Both the position numbers and the translations under genes were made by a program. A stretch of DNA of 64,000 bases from Microbacterium saperdae (GTDB taxonomy: Bacteria; Actinomycetota; Actinomycetes; Actinomycetales; Microbacteriaceae): the NCBI RefSeq assembly GCF_006716345.1, contig NZ_VFOX01000002.1, positions 806,001 to 870,000 of the forward strand, written 5' to 3'. Each line of letters starts with the position of its first letter. Position 1 is the stretch's first letter. The notes beneath the pieces are model-generated. The model ran no database searches and was not told the DNA's origin. It was given only the letters and a program-made list of their open reading frames with translations. Below, one piece after another: positions 7,577 to 17,046 of this stretch.

Positions 7577-9238
7577 TCAGGCCTGGGTGTACCAGACGGC
7601 GGTGTCGACCGGGAGGGAGGAGCCCTCGAACGGCTGGCTCTTCAGCACGATCGATGCTCCGGCGGGGAGCTCGAGCGGGGCGCTGCCGAGGTTCGCGACG
7701 ACGTGCACGTCACCGCGGCGGAAGGCCACGGCGTCATCCCCGGCCTCTTCCCAGACCAGCGAGCCGGAGCCGAAGCCGTGTGCTCGGCGAGCGGCCAGCA
7801 GCTCCTTGTAGAGCGACAGGGTCGACGTGGGGTCGGCCTCTTCGACATCGCGGGCGTAGGTCGCCCACTCCGCCGGCTGCGGCAGCCACGACAGATTCGT
7901 GGTGTTGAAGCCGAACGCCGGAGCATCCGCCTCCCAGGGCAGCGGGACGCGGCATCCGTCGCGACCGTAGCGCTCGTGCTGGGTGCGGAACCAGGTCGGG
8001 TCCTGACGGAACTCGTCGGGGATCTCCATCGCCTCGGGCAGGCCGAGCTCCTCGCCCTGGTACAGGTACGCGGATCCGGGCAGCGCCAGCATCAGCGTGG
8101 TCGCCGCGCGGGCGCGGGCCAGACCGATCGCGGTGTCGGGCTTGTGCGGGGTCTTCGGGCCGATGCCCTCGCCCTGCGGGTTGTCGGCGGTGAGCGCGAG
8201 GCGCGAGGCGTGCCGCACGACGTCGTGGTTCGAGAGCACCCAGGTGCTGGGCGCTCCGACGCCGCCGAACTCCTCGAGCGATTCGCGGATGACGTCGCCG
8301 AGGTCCTTCGCGTGCCACGACGTCATCAGGTACGGGAAGTTGAAGGTCTGGTGCATCTCGTCCGGACGCACCCAGAGGGCGGTCTGCTTCAGCGTCGGCA
8401 TCCAGGCCTCGCCGCACAGGGCGCGGTCACCGTCGTACTCGGCGAGCACCTTGTGCCAGTCGCGGTAGATGTCGTGCACGCCATCCTGGCCCCAGTACGG
8501 GACGTTCGCCTCGCCGCCGCCCATGGAGTCGGCGTCGCTCGGGGGCGTGTAGTCGGGCAGGCCCTCGGCCTTGATCATGCCGTGGGCGACGTCGACGCGG
8601 AAGCCGTCGACACCGCGGTCGAGCCAGAAGCGCAGGATGGAGCGGAACTCCTCGCGCACCTCTTCGTTGTTCCAGTCGAAGTCGGGCTGCGTGGGGTCGA
8701 AGATGTGCAGGTACCACTGGCCGGGCGTGCCGTCGGCCTCGGTGATGCGCTGCCACATGCCGCCGCCGAACACGGACTCCCAGTTGTTCGGGGGGAGTTC
8801 GCCGTTCTCGCCCTTGCCGTCGCGGAAGATGTAGCGCGCGCGCTCCGGGCTGCCGGGGGCGGCCTTGAGTGCCTGCTGGAACCAGACGTGCTGGTCGGAC
8901 GAGTGGTTCGGGACCAGGTCCACCACGACGCGGATGCCGCGGGCGTGCGCCTGCGCCAGCATCTCGTCGAAGTCGGCCAGCGTGCCGAACAGCGGGTCGA
9001 CGTCGCGGTAGTCGGCCACGTCGTAGCCCGCGTCGCGCTGCGGGCTCGTCATGAACGGGCTCAGCCAGATGGCGTCGACGCCGAGCTCCTGCAGGGAGTC
9101 CAGACGGCTGGTGATGCCCGGCAGATCGCCGATGCCGTCGCCGGACGCGTCCGCGAAGGAACGGGGGTAGATCTGGTAGATGACGGCGCTGCGCCACCAC
9201 TCGGAACCGGGGGCTGCGATCTGCTCAAGCTGTGCCAT
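7577..9238 (-). CDS. GH13 alpha-glucosidase (oligo-1,6-glucosidase/maltase type)
   Basis: A 553-residue cytoplasmic GH13 enzyme. Region I is DLVPNHSSDQHVWF, the nucleophile is Asp216 in GFRVDVAH, the acid/base is Glu277 in LCGEAW, and the transition-state Asp339 is in LSNHDVVRH. The start VIYQIYPRSFADASGDGIGD (residues 20-39) is typical of GH13 alpha-glucosidases that release glucose from the non-reducing end of maltose, isomaltose or sucrose-like sugars. Length and domains are complete, with no signal peptide. A LacI gene follows and a LacI-type operator precedes it. Exact linkage preference is not settled by these motifs. Confidence 0.92.
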   Translation of the reverse strand: MAQLEQIAAPGSEWWRSAVIYQIYPRSFADASGDGIGDLPGITSRLDSLQELGVDAIWLSPFMTSPQRDAGYDVADYRDVDPLFGTLADFDEMLAQAHARGIRVVVDLVPNHSSDQHVWFQQALKAAPGSPERARYIFRDGKGENGELPPNNWESVFGGGMWQRITEADGTPGQWYLHIFDPTQPDFDWNNEEVREEFRSILRFWLDRGVDGFRVDVAHGMIKAEGLPDYTPPSDADSMGGGEANVPYWGQDGVHDIYRDWHKVLAEYDGDRALCGEAWMPTLKQTALWVRPDEMHQTFNFPYLMTSWHAKDLGDVIRESLEEFGGVGAPSTWVLSNHDVVRHASRLALTADNPQGEGIGPKTPHKPDTAIGLARARAATTLMLALPGSAYLYQGEELGLPEAMEIPDEFRQDPTWFRTQHERYGRDGCRVPLPWEADAPAFGFNTTNLSWLPQPAEWATYARDVEEADPTSTLSLYKELLAARRAHGFGSGSLVWEEAGDDAVAFRRGDVHVVANLGSAPLELPAGASIVLKSQPFEGSSLPVDTAVWYTQA

Positions 9239-9250
9239 GGGAACAGATTA

Positions 9251-9264
9251 GTGCAAACGCTTAC
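9251..9264. promoter_or_regulatory. LacI-type operator upstream of the GH13 gene
   Basis: GTGCAAACGCTTAC sits 13 bases upstream of the GH13 start codon. It has the CG centre and TGCAAA/TTACA half-sites of LacI-family operators (10 of 14 symmetric over TGCAAACGCTTACA). The LacI protein encoded at 6467-7486 is the natural candidate to bind it. Confidence 0.5.
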
Positions 9265-9331
9265 ATGGTTGCCAGGGCGGGGATCGAATCGGTTCGATTT
9301 TCTTGTGGCGATGGCGAGCGTTGCGGCATTC

Positions 9332-10507
9332 TCAGGCGGTCAGGATCCCCCGAGAGGGGGGTGGGAAACGGGTCTCCTGCTGCACGGAGGCGAGCAGCTG
9401 CGACTCGATCGCATCGAGCGCGATCCTGACCGCTCCCATCGCGACCGACTCGTCGCCCAGAGTCGACAGCACGACGCGCGGTGCCTGCGGCTGCAGGCGG
9501 TCGATGTGGGCGCGGACCGCGTCGAGGATGACGTCTCCCCCGCGGGAGATGCCGCCGCCGAGCACGATCAGCTCCGGATCGACCGCGAGCGACATCGCCA
9601 CGACGCCGGTGGCGATGCTGCCCGCGAATCCGTCGAGGGCGGCGAGCGCCTGCGGGTGCCCTTCGCGGGCCGCGAGGAACATGGCTTCGCGCGTCGGTTC
9701 GACGCCGCTGCCGGCGAGCGCCGCGACGTGGCTCGGGGCATCGGCCCAGCCCAGCTGGGGGAGTGCGCCGACCAGACCGGACCCGCCGCTGTGGCCGCGG
9801 TACAGGGAGCCGGCGAGCAGCATTCCCGCACTGGTCCGGTTGCCGGACAGGATGTAGACGACATCCTGCGCATCCTGTGCGCTGCCGCGCCAGTGCTCGG
9901 CGATGGTGCCGAGATTGTTGTCGCTCTCCACGCGCACCGGAATGCCCCACCGCGACGACAGCGTCGTCGCGAGGTCGAGGCCGAGCCACCCGGGGAGGCC
10001 GTTCCCGCCGTACCGGGTGACGGTGCCGGCGGCGTCGATCACGCCGGGGGAGCCGACGCCGGCGCACCAGACCGCATCGGCATCCACGCCGGCCAGGGCG
10101 AGGCACTCCTCCACGACAGCGGTCGCGAGGTCGAGGCGGTCGGTGGCGCTCGCGTCCTCGTCGACGGACACCTTGTGGGACGCGCGGAGTTCTCCGTCGA
10201 GGTCGGCGACCGTGCCGAGGATCTTGTGCACGCCGATGTCGACACCCACGACGTACCCGGACTCGGCGGCGAAGCGGTAGCTCCGCGCCGGGCGTCCGGG
10301 GCGGGCGCTGGCCGGCGCATCGGCCGGGGTGATCCAGCCGAGTTCGCCGAGATCGCGGATGACGTCCTCGACGGCGGTGCGGGAGATCCCCAGGTGGTCG
10401 GCCAAGGTCGACGTCGTCTGATGACCGTCGCGGATGCCGAGGAGCGCAGCGTGCGTGTTCATGCGTCTCAGCAGCGACCGGTCGCCGGAGCGTGATGTCG
10501 TCGTCAT
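9332..10507 (-). CDS. ROK-family transcriptional regulator
   Basis: A 391-residue protein with an N-terminal winged helix (TTSTLADHLGISRTAVEDVI near residues 31-50) followed by a ROK sugar-kinase-like domain. VVGVDIGVHKILGTVADLDG near residue 86 is the phosphate-binding loop region, and later glycine-rich VLGGGISRGGDV also fits. The usual ROK zinc-site CxCGxxGC cluster is not evident in the translation, which suggests a divergent or non-zinc ROK repressor. It is divergent from the ABC importer operon starting at 10759, so it probably controls that operon in response to a sugar. Confidence 0.85.
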   Translation of the reverse strand: MTTTSRSGDRSLLRRMNTHAALLGIRDGHQTTSTLADHLGISRTAVEDVIRDLGELGWITPADAPASARPGRPARSYRFAAESGYVVGVDIGVHKILGTVADLDGELRASHKVSVDEDASATDRLDLATAVVEECLALAGVDADAVWCAGVGSPGVIDAAGTVTRYGGNGLPGWLGLDLATTLSSRWGIPVRVESDNNLGTIAEHWRGSAQDAQDVVYILSGNRTSAGMLLAGSLYRGHSGGSGLVGALPQLGWADAPSHVAALAGSGVEPTREAMFLAAREGHPQALAALDGFAGSIATGVVAMSLAVDPELIVLGGGISRGGDVILDAVRAHIDRLQPQAPRVVLSTLGDESVAMGAVRIALDAIESQLLASVQQETRFPPPSRGILTA

Positions 10508-10758
10508 GGTCTCCCGAACGTAGAGGAGCGGATTTTCACGTCAAGTTTGGTTAGTCATCGTAGCGCGCGTCCGCGCCGATTCCCTCTCGATGGATCCGCG
10601 CGGAATCTCGTGCTTGACAGCGATCTGCGCTGTCGTTTAATTTTAATGCCAACTTGGATTATTATATCGCCAGATGTCATCCAGGCGTGCCGAGGTCGTC
10701 ACTGCTCGCGCACGATCGCCGTACCCCCTCGCACCCGAGCAAAAGGAATCAGCAGACA
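10508..10758 (+). promoter_or_regulatory. Divergent control region of ROK gene and ABC operon
   Basis: The 251-base gap holds a promoter reading right: TTGACA at 10614-10619, 16 bases, then TTTAAT at 10636-10641. A perfect 7-bp inverted repeat, GACAGCG and CGCTGTC (10616-10622 and 10628-10634), lies between the two boxes, ideally placed for a repressor. Two similar AT-rich motifs, AAGTTTGGTTAG and AACTTGGATTAT, flank the promoter. The ROK regulator encoded next door is the likely ligand. Confidence 0.6.
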
Positions 10759-12033
10759 ATGAACCGTCAGCGAATGACTGTGAGCGCCGTCGCCGCCGTC
10801 TCCGTCCTCTCCCTCAGCCTGGCAGGCTGCGCCTCCGGCGCCGGCCCCGCCGCAGAAGGCGGAGAGAGCACCATCAACTACGTGATCTGGGACGCGAACG
10901 CCCTGGAGCCCTACAAGGACGTGATCGCCGCGTTCAACGAGGAACACCCCGAGATCACGGTCAACATCCAGGCACTGCCCTGGGACCAGTACTGGACCAA
11001 GCTGCAGACCCAGGCGTCGAGCAAGACGCTTCCTGATGTGTTCTGGATCAACGAGCCGAACGCGGGTCTGTACGCGACCAACGGCGCGCTCGCCGCGATC
11101 GACACCGCCCAGGGATTCGACCCGGCGAACTTCCCTGACGCGTCCATCCAGAGCTACACCTTCGACGACGAGCTCTACGCGGCCCCCACCGGCTACTCGA
11201 CGATGGGTGTCTGGTACAACACCGACCTCTTCGACCGCGCGGGCGTCGACTACCCGGCCGAGGGGTGGACGCAGCAGGACTTCGTCGCCGCGGCCACGGC
11301 CATCAGCGATGCGCTGGGCTCCGAGGGCGTCTTCGGCGCCGCCGCCGCCCCGTGGACCGGTCAGGAGACCTCCTACAACACCATCTACCAGTCGGGTGGC
11401 GAGGTCATCTCCGCAGACGGCACCACCTCCGGATACGACGACCCCGGCACGATCGCCGGCGTCAAGCTCTGGGTCGACCTGGCCCAGGCAGGCGTCTCCC
11501 CGTCGGTCGCGCAGATCACCGACACCCCGATCCCGCAGTACTTCACCTCGGGCAAGCTCGCCATGATGTGGTCGGGCCCGTGGAACGCGAACTCGCTGAA
11601 GGACAGCGAGATCGCCGACACCGTCGCGGTGGCCCCGCTGCCGACCGGTGAGTCCGACCTCGTCACCACGATCCAGGGCGGCGCGGATGCGGTCTCCGCC
11701 TACTCGGAGAACAAGGAGGCCGCGCAGACGTTCCAGGCCTTCCTCGGCTCGAAGAAGGCGCAGGAGCTCTACGGGGCTGCCGGGCTCGGCATCCCCGCCT
11801 ACAACGGCGTCGCCTCGAGCTTCACGGATGCCTTCCCCCAGTGGGACCTGTCGCTGTTCAGTGACCAGGCGGAGCACGCGGCTCCGTACCCGGTGTCGCT
11901 CAACACGGCGGCCTGGAACACGCTCGAGAACGAGTACCTCTCCAAGGCGTGGAGTGGGGAGCTCACCGTCGAGGAGGCCTGCACGCAGCTGGCCGCCGCG
12001 ATGAACGAGGTGCTCGCCGCCGAGAAGAAGTGA
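10759..12033 (+). CDS. Sugar ABC transporter substrate-binding lipoprotein
   Basis: A 424-residue extracytoplasmic solute-binding protein of the carbohydrate family. It has a lipoprotein signal with lipobox LAGC (Cys24), then INYVIWDANALEPYKDVIAAF near residue 38 (first 20 residues quoted in part: YVIWDANALEPYKDVIAAF) and a PDVFWINEPN segment. I chose ATG 10759, which has an AAAAGGA ribosome site; an upstream in-frame start would not give a lipoprotein signal. It binds an oligosaccharide for the two permeases that follow with 1- and 8-base overlaps. No ATPase gene is present, so a shared MsiK-like ATPase is expected elsewhere (established pattern in actinobacteria). Confidence 0.92.
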   Translation: MNRQRMTVSAVAAVSVLSLSLAGCASGAGPAAEGGESTINYVIWDANALEPYKDVIAAFNEEHPEITVNIQALPWDQYWTKLQTQASSKTLPDVFWINEPNAGLYATNGALAAIDTAQGFDPANFPDASIQSYTFDDELYAAPTGYSTMGVWYNTDLFDRAGVDYPAEGWTQQDFVAAATAISDALGSEGVFGAAAAPWTGQETSYNTIYQSGGEVISADGTTSGYDDPGTIAGVKLWVDLAQAGVSPSVAQITDTPIPQYFTSGKLAMMWSGPWNANSLKDSEIADTVAVAPLPTGESDLVTTIQGGADAVSAYSENKEAAQTFQAFLGSKKAQELYGAAGLGIPAYNGVASSFTDAFPQWDLSLFSDQAEHAAPYPVSLNTAAWNTLENEYLSKAWSGELTVEEACTQLAAAMNEVLAAEKK

Positions 12034-12971
12034 TGACCACCACCACAGCGAGTCGCGGGCGGGTGGTGGCTCCGGTCACCGCCCGCCCCGTGCGGCGCAC
12101 GCGCAAGTACGACGGCGTCTGGCCGTGGATCTTCCTGGTGCCGATCCTGGTGCCCTTGGCGATCTTCTTCATCTGGCCGCTCCTGCGCACGTTCTACTAC
12201 AGCTTCACCACCTGGGGCTTCTTCGGCGACGTGAGCTGGACCGGGGTCGACAACTACGTCCGCCTGTTCAGCGATCCCGACTTCGCCCTCGCCCTCGGCA
12301 ACACCGCCATCTACACCGCCATCGTGATGCTCAACGTGCCGATCGCCGTGTATCTCGCGGCGCTCATCAACCGGCCGGGGCTCCGGTTCAAGGGCCTCTA
12401 CCGCACGCTCTACTTCCTGCCGGTCGTCACCATGCCGGTCGCGGTGGCGATCGTGTGGCGGATGCTCTACAGCGGCGACTTCGGCCTCATCAACGCCTTC
12501 CTCGGTCTCTTCGGCATCCCCGGACCGTACTGGCTGTCGACGCCGGGGCTCTCCCTCGTGGCCGTCGCCATCGTCGGCATCTGGCTGTCTCTCGGCTTCA
12601 ACATCATCGTGTTCAGTGCGGGGCTCTCCAGCATCCCGCCCGACCTGTACGAGGCCGCCTCGATCGACGGGGCGAGCCCCGGGCGTCAGTTCCGCAACAT
12701 CACGCTTCCCCTGCTCACTCCGACGATCTTCTTCATCAGCGTGCTGACGCTGATCGGAGGATTCCAGGTGTTCGACCTGATCTTCGTGATGCTCGGCACC
12801 GGCCCCAACGCCGCCCGGTCGCAGACCCTCGTCTACTTCTTCTACAACGAGGGCTTCCTGCAGAACGACAAGGGCTACGCGACGGCGATCGGAGTCGTGA
12901 TCATCGTCATGATCGCCGTCCTCACCGCCATCCAGTTCCGCCTCCAGAAGAAGTGGGTGCACTATGAGTGA
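12033..12971 (+). CDS. Sugar ABC transporter permease, MalF-like
   Basis: A 312-residue inner-membrane permease with six predicted membrane helices; the first is WIFLVPILVPLAIFFIWPLL. The EAA loop that contacts the ATPase is EAASIDGASPGRQFRNITLP. The TGATG junction places its ATG on the last base of the preceding stop codon. The next permease starts 8 bases before this gene ends. Together they form the translocation pore for the binding protein at 10759. Confidence 0.93.
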   Translation: MTTTTASRGRVVAPVTARPVRRTRKYDGVWPWIFLVPILVPLAIFFIWPLLRTFYYSFTTWGFFGDVSWTGVDNYVRLFSDPDFALALGNTAIYTAIVMLNVPIAVYLAALINRPGLRFKGLYRTLYFLPVVTMPVAVAIVWRMLYSGDFGLINAFLGLFGIPGPYWLSTPGLSLVAVAIVGIWLSLGFNIIVFSAGLSSIPPDLYEAASIDGASPGRQFRNITLPLLTPTIFFISVLTLIGGFQVFDLIFVMLGTGPNAARSQTLVYFFYNEGFLQNDKGYATAIGVVIIVMIAVLTAIQFRLQKKWVHYE

Positions 12972-13815
12972 CCGCACCGCGCAGAAGCGCCGGGGACAGC
13001 GCACCGGTCGGCACCTCGGAGCGCACGCCGTGCTGCTGGTCGGCGGCGTCGTGATGGTGTCGCCGTTCATCTACCAGCTGCTGGCCACGTTCATGACGAA
13101 CGGTCAGATCACGTCGGTGCCGCCGACGCTCTGGCCGACGCAGTGGAACCTCGACAACTACATCGGCGTCTTCACCCAGGTGCCGTTCCTGCGCCAGATG
13201 CTGAACACCGTCATCATCACCGTGCTGACGACCGTGGCGACGCTCATCCTGTGCGCGCTCGGGGGATACGCGTTCGCCCGCATGCGCTTCTTCGCGAAGG
13301 GGCCGTTGTTCGCGGTCGTGCTGTCGATGCTGATGGTGCCGGGCACGCTGCTGCTCATCCCCCAGTACCAGACCGTGCAGAGCCTCGGCTGGCTCAACTC
13401 CTTCGCCGGCATCGTCGTGCCGGGACTCGTGAACGCGTTCGGGATCTTCATGATGCGCCAGTTCTTCCTCGGACTGCCCAAGGAGCTCGAGGAGGCGGCG
13501 CGGCTCGACGGGGCGAACCCCGGCCAGGTGTTCTGGCAGGTCATGCTCCCGCTGGCCCGTCCTGGGCTGAGCGCCCTCGCGATCCTCACCGCCCTCGCGT
13601 CCTGGTCGTCGCTGCTGTGGCCGCTCGTGATCGTCAACAGTCAGGACATGATGCCGCTCGCCGTCGGGCTGGCCTCCTTCACGGGAGAGCACGGCTCGGA
13701 GTACCCCTCCATGCTCGCCGCGGCGCTCATGGCGATGCTGCCGATCATGATCCTGTTCCTCGTGATGCAGCGCCAGGTCATCGAGGGCATCGCCTTCTCG
13801 GGTCTCAAAGGCTGA
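12964..13815 (+). CDS. Sugar ABC transporter permease, MalG-like
   Basis: A 283-residue permease with about six helices and the EAA motif EEAARLDGANPGQVFWQVML before the last helices. It is the second subunit of the importer whose binding protein lies at 10759. It is followed 27 bases later by the large Tat-exported GH42-like gene with its own AAAGGAC ribosome site, so the glycosidase is probably made from the same mRNA. Confidence 0.93.
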   Translation: MSDRTAQKRRGQRTGRHLGAHAVLLVGGVVMVSPFIYQLLATFMTNGQITSVPPTLWPTQWNLDNYIGVFTQVPFLRQMLNTVIITVLTTVATLILCALGGYAFARMRFFAKGPLFAVVLSMLMVPGTLLLIPQYQTVQSLGWLNSFAGIVVPGLVNAFGIFMMRQFFLGLPKELEEAARLDGANPGQVFWQVMLPLARPGLSALAILTALASWSSLLWPLVIVNSQDMMPLAVGLASFTGEHGSEYPSMLAAALMAMLPIMILFLVMQRQVIEGIAFSGLKG

Positions 13816-13842
13816 GACCCTCCCCTTCGAAAGGACAGCTCG

Positions 13843-16800
13843 ATGAAGAGACGTACGTTCCTCGGTGTCATGACGGCACCCCTGCTGATCGCGCTCGTCG
13901 ACGGCAATGCCCGACCAGCATCCGCCTTCGCGGGCACCGGCAGCTCGGTGCATCCGCTCACGACGACGTCGGGGCGACCGGCGTTCCGCGTGGGGACCCA
14001 TCGCGGGGCACCGTGCCTCTTCGTCGACGACGCCCCGCGCTTCCCGATGTACCTGTTCGAGCAGGAGGTCTCCGTCGCCGACGGCCAGACCTTCAGCGAC
14101 GCCGGTGTCGAGTTCTACTCGTTCATCGAGAAGGACACCTTCCTCGACCTCGGATGGACCGGCGCAGGTGTGCAGGAGTTCACGATCATCGACCGTGTGA
14201 TGCAGACGTTCGAGGACCGTGTGCCGAATGGCTACGCGATGCCGCGCGTACACCTGTGGGCCCCCAAATGGTGGCTCGACACCCACCCCGACGACCTGGT
14301 CGACTACGCGATCGACCCCGGAACGGCCGAGGTCCCCCGCGACGCCTCCTTCGCCTCTGCGACCTGGCGCACGGAGGCGGGTGCCAAGCTCCGCACGATG
14401 GTGCGGCACATCCTGGACGGACCGCAGGGCGACCGGACCATGGGCATCACGATCGCCGGCGGACTCTACGGCGAGTGGCTCTGCTACAACGCGGAGTACC
14501 TGCCCGACACGAGCGAGGCCATGCGCGCCGCCTGGATCGGGCATCTCAAATCGAAATACGCGAACAGCGTCGCGCAGCTCCGCGCCGCGTGGGGCGATCC
14601 CACCGTCACCTTCGACACCGTGGTGATCCCCGGCACGGGGGAGCGACGGGAGACGGCGAACGGGCTGTTCCGCGATCCGGCCGCGTCCCGCCGCGTGCTG
14701 GACTACTACGAGAGTCATCACCGTGTCGTGGTGGAGGCCATCGATCACTTCGCCTCGATCGTCAAGGACGAGAGCGACGGCACGCTGCTCACCTCGGTCC
14801 TCTACGGCTACACCCCCGATCAGGGGTACATGCCGCAGGAGCAGCACCACCGCGCCGTGGCCGCACTGCACCGGCTCGACTCCGTCGATCTGGTCACCTC
14901 GCCGCACTCCTACTATCGCCGTGCTCCCGGTGATGACGGCGCCTACCGCACCTACACCGAGAGCCTCGCGCTGCACGGCAAGCTCTTCATCGACGAGGCC
15001 GACGACCGCACGCACCTCGCGCAGAGCCCCATCCTGTTCATCTACGCGACCACCATGGCCGAATCCCTCGGCATCATCCGTCGCGCTTTCGGACAGGCCG
15101 TGACTCACGGAACCGGCATGTGGTACATGGATCACTCCTCGGGACTCTGGTACGCCGATCCTGCATTCGGTGCGGAGTTCGCGAAGCTCAAGCACTGGGG
15201 CGACTACTCGATGAACGTCTCGCGCGCCCGGTCCTCGGAGGTCGCCGTGATCAGCGTGCCGACCGCCGAGCTCGTGCTCGGCGGTGAGACCGACACGACG
15301 GCCAAGCTCTACGAAGGCCCTTCGCTCGGCAGCCGCCAGGGCATCGGCGAGCTGAGCCGCGCGGGAGCACCCTTCGACCGCTTCACCATCGACGACCTCG
15401 TCGACGGGCTGGTCCCCACGCACTACAAGGTCTACGTGTTCCCCGACGCCTTCCGGCTGAACGCCGCCCAGCGGGCAGCGATCACCGCGCTCAAGTCCGG
15501 TGGCCGCACGCTCGTCTGGGGCTGGGCGCCCGGATACGCGGGAGACACCGGGCTCTCGAAGGCCGACGTCGAGACGCTGACCGGGTTCAGTCTCACGCAG
15601 GTCAACGCTCCCACGGCGTCACCGCCCGACCCGAGCACGCCCCTGAACAGCGAGGACTTCGAATCCGGCACCTTCGCGAGCACCGGATACTCCGCCGGCG
15701 CGGGCGGAGCCTCCGGGTCGATCATCACCACGGCAGGCCAGGTGATCGGCGGGACGCGATCGGTCAAGGGCAGCGCCCCCACCACGACCGACTGGCACGA
15801 GTACCTCTACACGAAGCCCGCGTCGATCGTGCTCGAGGCCAACGCTACGTATCGGGTGAAGTTCCGCGGGCGCACGATCACCGCGCCTGGCGCCGGTGCC
15901 TACTTCTACTTCGTCGCCCGCACCGGCAGCGGGGGAGTCCCGCAGGACGTCGGCTCGAACCAGTGGAGCGACGCACCGGGGGCGATCTACACGAAGGAGT
16001 TCGAGTTCACGCTCAAGAACTACAGCGACTACTACCTGATCTGGGGCATCCACGACGGGGGAGAGGTCGTGGTCGACGACATCACCATCACGAAGGTCAA
16101 GAACGCCGGGCTCGCGCCGATGAGCTACCAACTCGACACGACGGCGTTCCCCGGTGTCACCGAGACCTTCGGTGGCGAGATCGCCCTCGAACCGCTCTTC
16201 CTGCCCACCGGGAGCGGATACACGACGCTGGCCCGCTCCACCGAGAGCACGCCGCGCCCCGTGATCGCGAAGAAGGCGCTGAGCGGGTGGACCTCGGTGC
16301 TCGCCAGTACGCCCCCCATCCCGTCGCCCGTGCTGCGGAAGCTGTACGGCGAGGCCGGGGTGCACGTCTACACGAGCGGGGACGACAACCTCGAGGCCAA
16401 CGCCTCCTGGATCAGCCTGCACGCGAAGACCGCGGGGACGAAGACCGTGACCGTGCCGGCAGCGGGGCCTCTCTACGACACGGGAGCGGGAGCCCTGCTC
16501 GGGCTTTCGGTGACGACCGCGACCTTCACGATGGCGAAGGGGGACACCGTGCTGCTCACGCGCAGCAACCCGCTCGTGCACGGCGGCGTGCTCTTCGGGT
16601 TCGAGACGGGGTCGTTCGCGACGAGCCACTTCACCGGCGGATTCGGGGGTACATACGGAACCATCACGAGCGTGCCTGCCCAGATCATCTCCGGGACGCG
16701 TTCCGCCTACGGCGCGGCGCCGACGACGACGGACTGGTACGAGTTCCTGTACTCCGACCCCGCGACGATCGCGCTCGCCGCCAACGCGTCGTACACCGTC

Positions 16801-17046
16801 GAGTTCGCCACCAAGACCGGCGCCGTCCCCGGGAGCGGCGGCAACTTCTACTTCCTCGCCCGCTCCCAGGCGACGGGAGCCCCGAGCGATCGGGGCGTGA
16901 CCGAATGGACGGACCCGGTCGGCACCGTGCGGAAGAGATCCGTCACGTTCACGACCGGCAACCACACCGACTACCGCCTCATCTGGGGCCTGCACAATGG
17001 AGGGGCGCTCTCTGTCGATGACATCCTCATCTCGCGCAATGACTGA
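13843..17046 (+). CDS. Tat-exported GH42-like glycoside hydrolase with two copies of a beta-sandwich module
   Basis: A 1067-residue exported protein. The N-terminus MKRRTFLGVMTAPLLIALVD has a twin-arginine signal ending around ASAFA. A TIM-barrel domain (about 35-400) resembles beta-galactosidases of clan GH-A: Glu211 in GGLYGEWLCYN could be the acid/base and Glu385 in LFIDEADD the nucleophile. A GH42-type flavodoxin-like domain follows (VYVFPDAFRLNAAQRAAITA near 525). A roughly 150-residue beta-sandwich module appears twice, at about 602-755 and 915-1067, both with the PTTTDW, YFYF/FYFLAR, LIWG and VDDI motifs. The first copy appears inserted within the auxiliary region. The substrate is unknown; beta-galactoside or arabinoside is plausible. 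Confidence 0.75.
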   Translation: MKRRTFLGVMTAPLLIALVDGNARPASAFAGTGSSVHPLTTTSGRPAFRVGTHRGAPCLFVDDAPRFPMYLFEQEVSVADGQTFSDAGVEFYSFIEKDTFLDLGWTGAGVQEFTIIDRVMQTFEDRVPNGYAMPRVHLWAPKWWLDTHPDDLVDYAIDPGTAEVPRDASFASATWRTEAGAKLRTMVRHILDGPQGDRTMGITIAGGLYGEWLCYNAEYLPDTSEAMRAAWIGHLKSKYANSVAQLRAAWGDPTVTFDTVVIPGTGERRETANGLFRDPAASRRVLDYYESHHRVVVEAIDHFASIVKDESDGTLLTSVLYGYTPDQGYMPQEQHHRAVAALHRLDSVDLVTSPHSYYRRAPGDDGAYRTYTESLALHGKLFIDEADDRTHLAQSPILFIYATTMAESLGIIRRAFGQAVTHGTGMWYMDHSSGLWYADPAFGAEFAKLKHWGDYSMNVSRARSSEVAVISVPTAELVLGGETDTTAKLYEGPSLGSRQGIGELSRAGAPFDRFTIDDLVDGLVPTHYKVYVFPDAFRLNAAQRAAITALKSGGRTLVWGWAPGYAGDTGLSKADVETLTGFSLTQVNAPTASPPDPSTPLNSEDFESGTFASTGYSAGAGGASGSIITTAGQVIGGTRSVKGSAPTTTDWHEYLYTKPASIVLEANATYRVKFRGRTITAPGAGAYFYFVARTGSGGVPQDVGSNQWSDAPGAIYTKEFEFTLKNYSDYYLIWGIHDGGEVVVDDITITKVKNAGLAPMSYQLDTTAFPGVTETFGGEIALEPLFLPTGSGYTTLARSTESTPRPVIAKKALSGWTSVLASTPPIPSPVLRKLYGEAGVHVYTSGDDNLEANASWISLHAKTAGTKTVTVPAAGPLYDTGAGALLGLSVTTATFTMAKGDTVLLTRSNPLVHGGVLFGFETGSFATSHFTGGFGGTYGTITSVPAQIISGTRSAYGAAPTTTDWYEFLYSDPATIALAANASYTVEFATKTGAVPGSGGNFYFLARSQATGAPSDRGVTEWTDPVGTVRKRSVTFTTGNHTDYRLIWGLHNGGALSVDDILISRND

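Noticed and set aside
7487..10495. A 1002-codon plus-strand open frame opposite the GH13 and ROK genes
   Set aside because: It lies antisense to two genes with full catalytic motifs and reads as low-complexity Arg/Gly/Ala/Val sequence. It is a GC-rich shadow.
12922..15423. An 833-codon minus-strand open frame opposite the permease and GH42-like genes
   Set aside because: It crosses two well-supported genes and has no recognisable domain or sensible composition.
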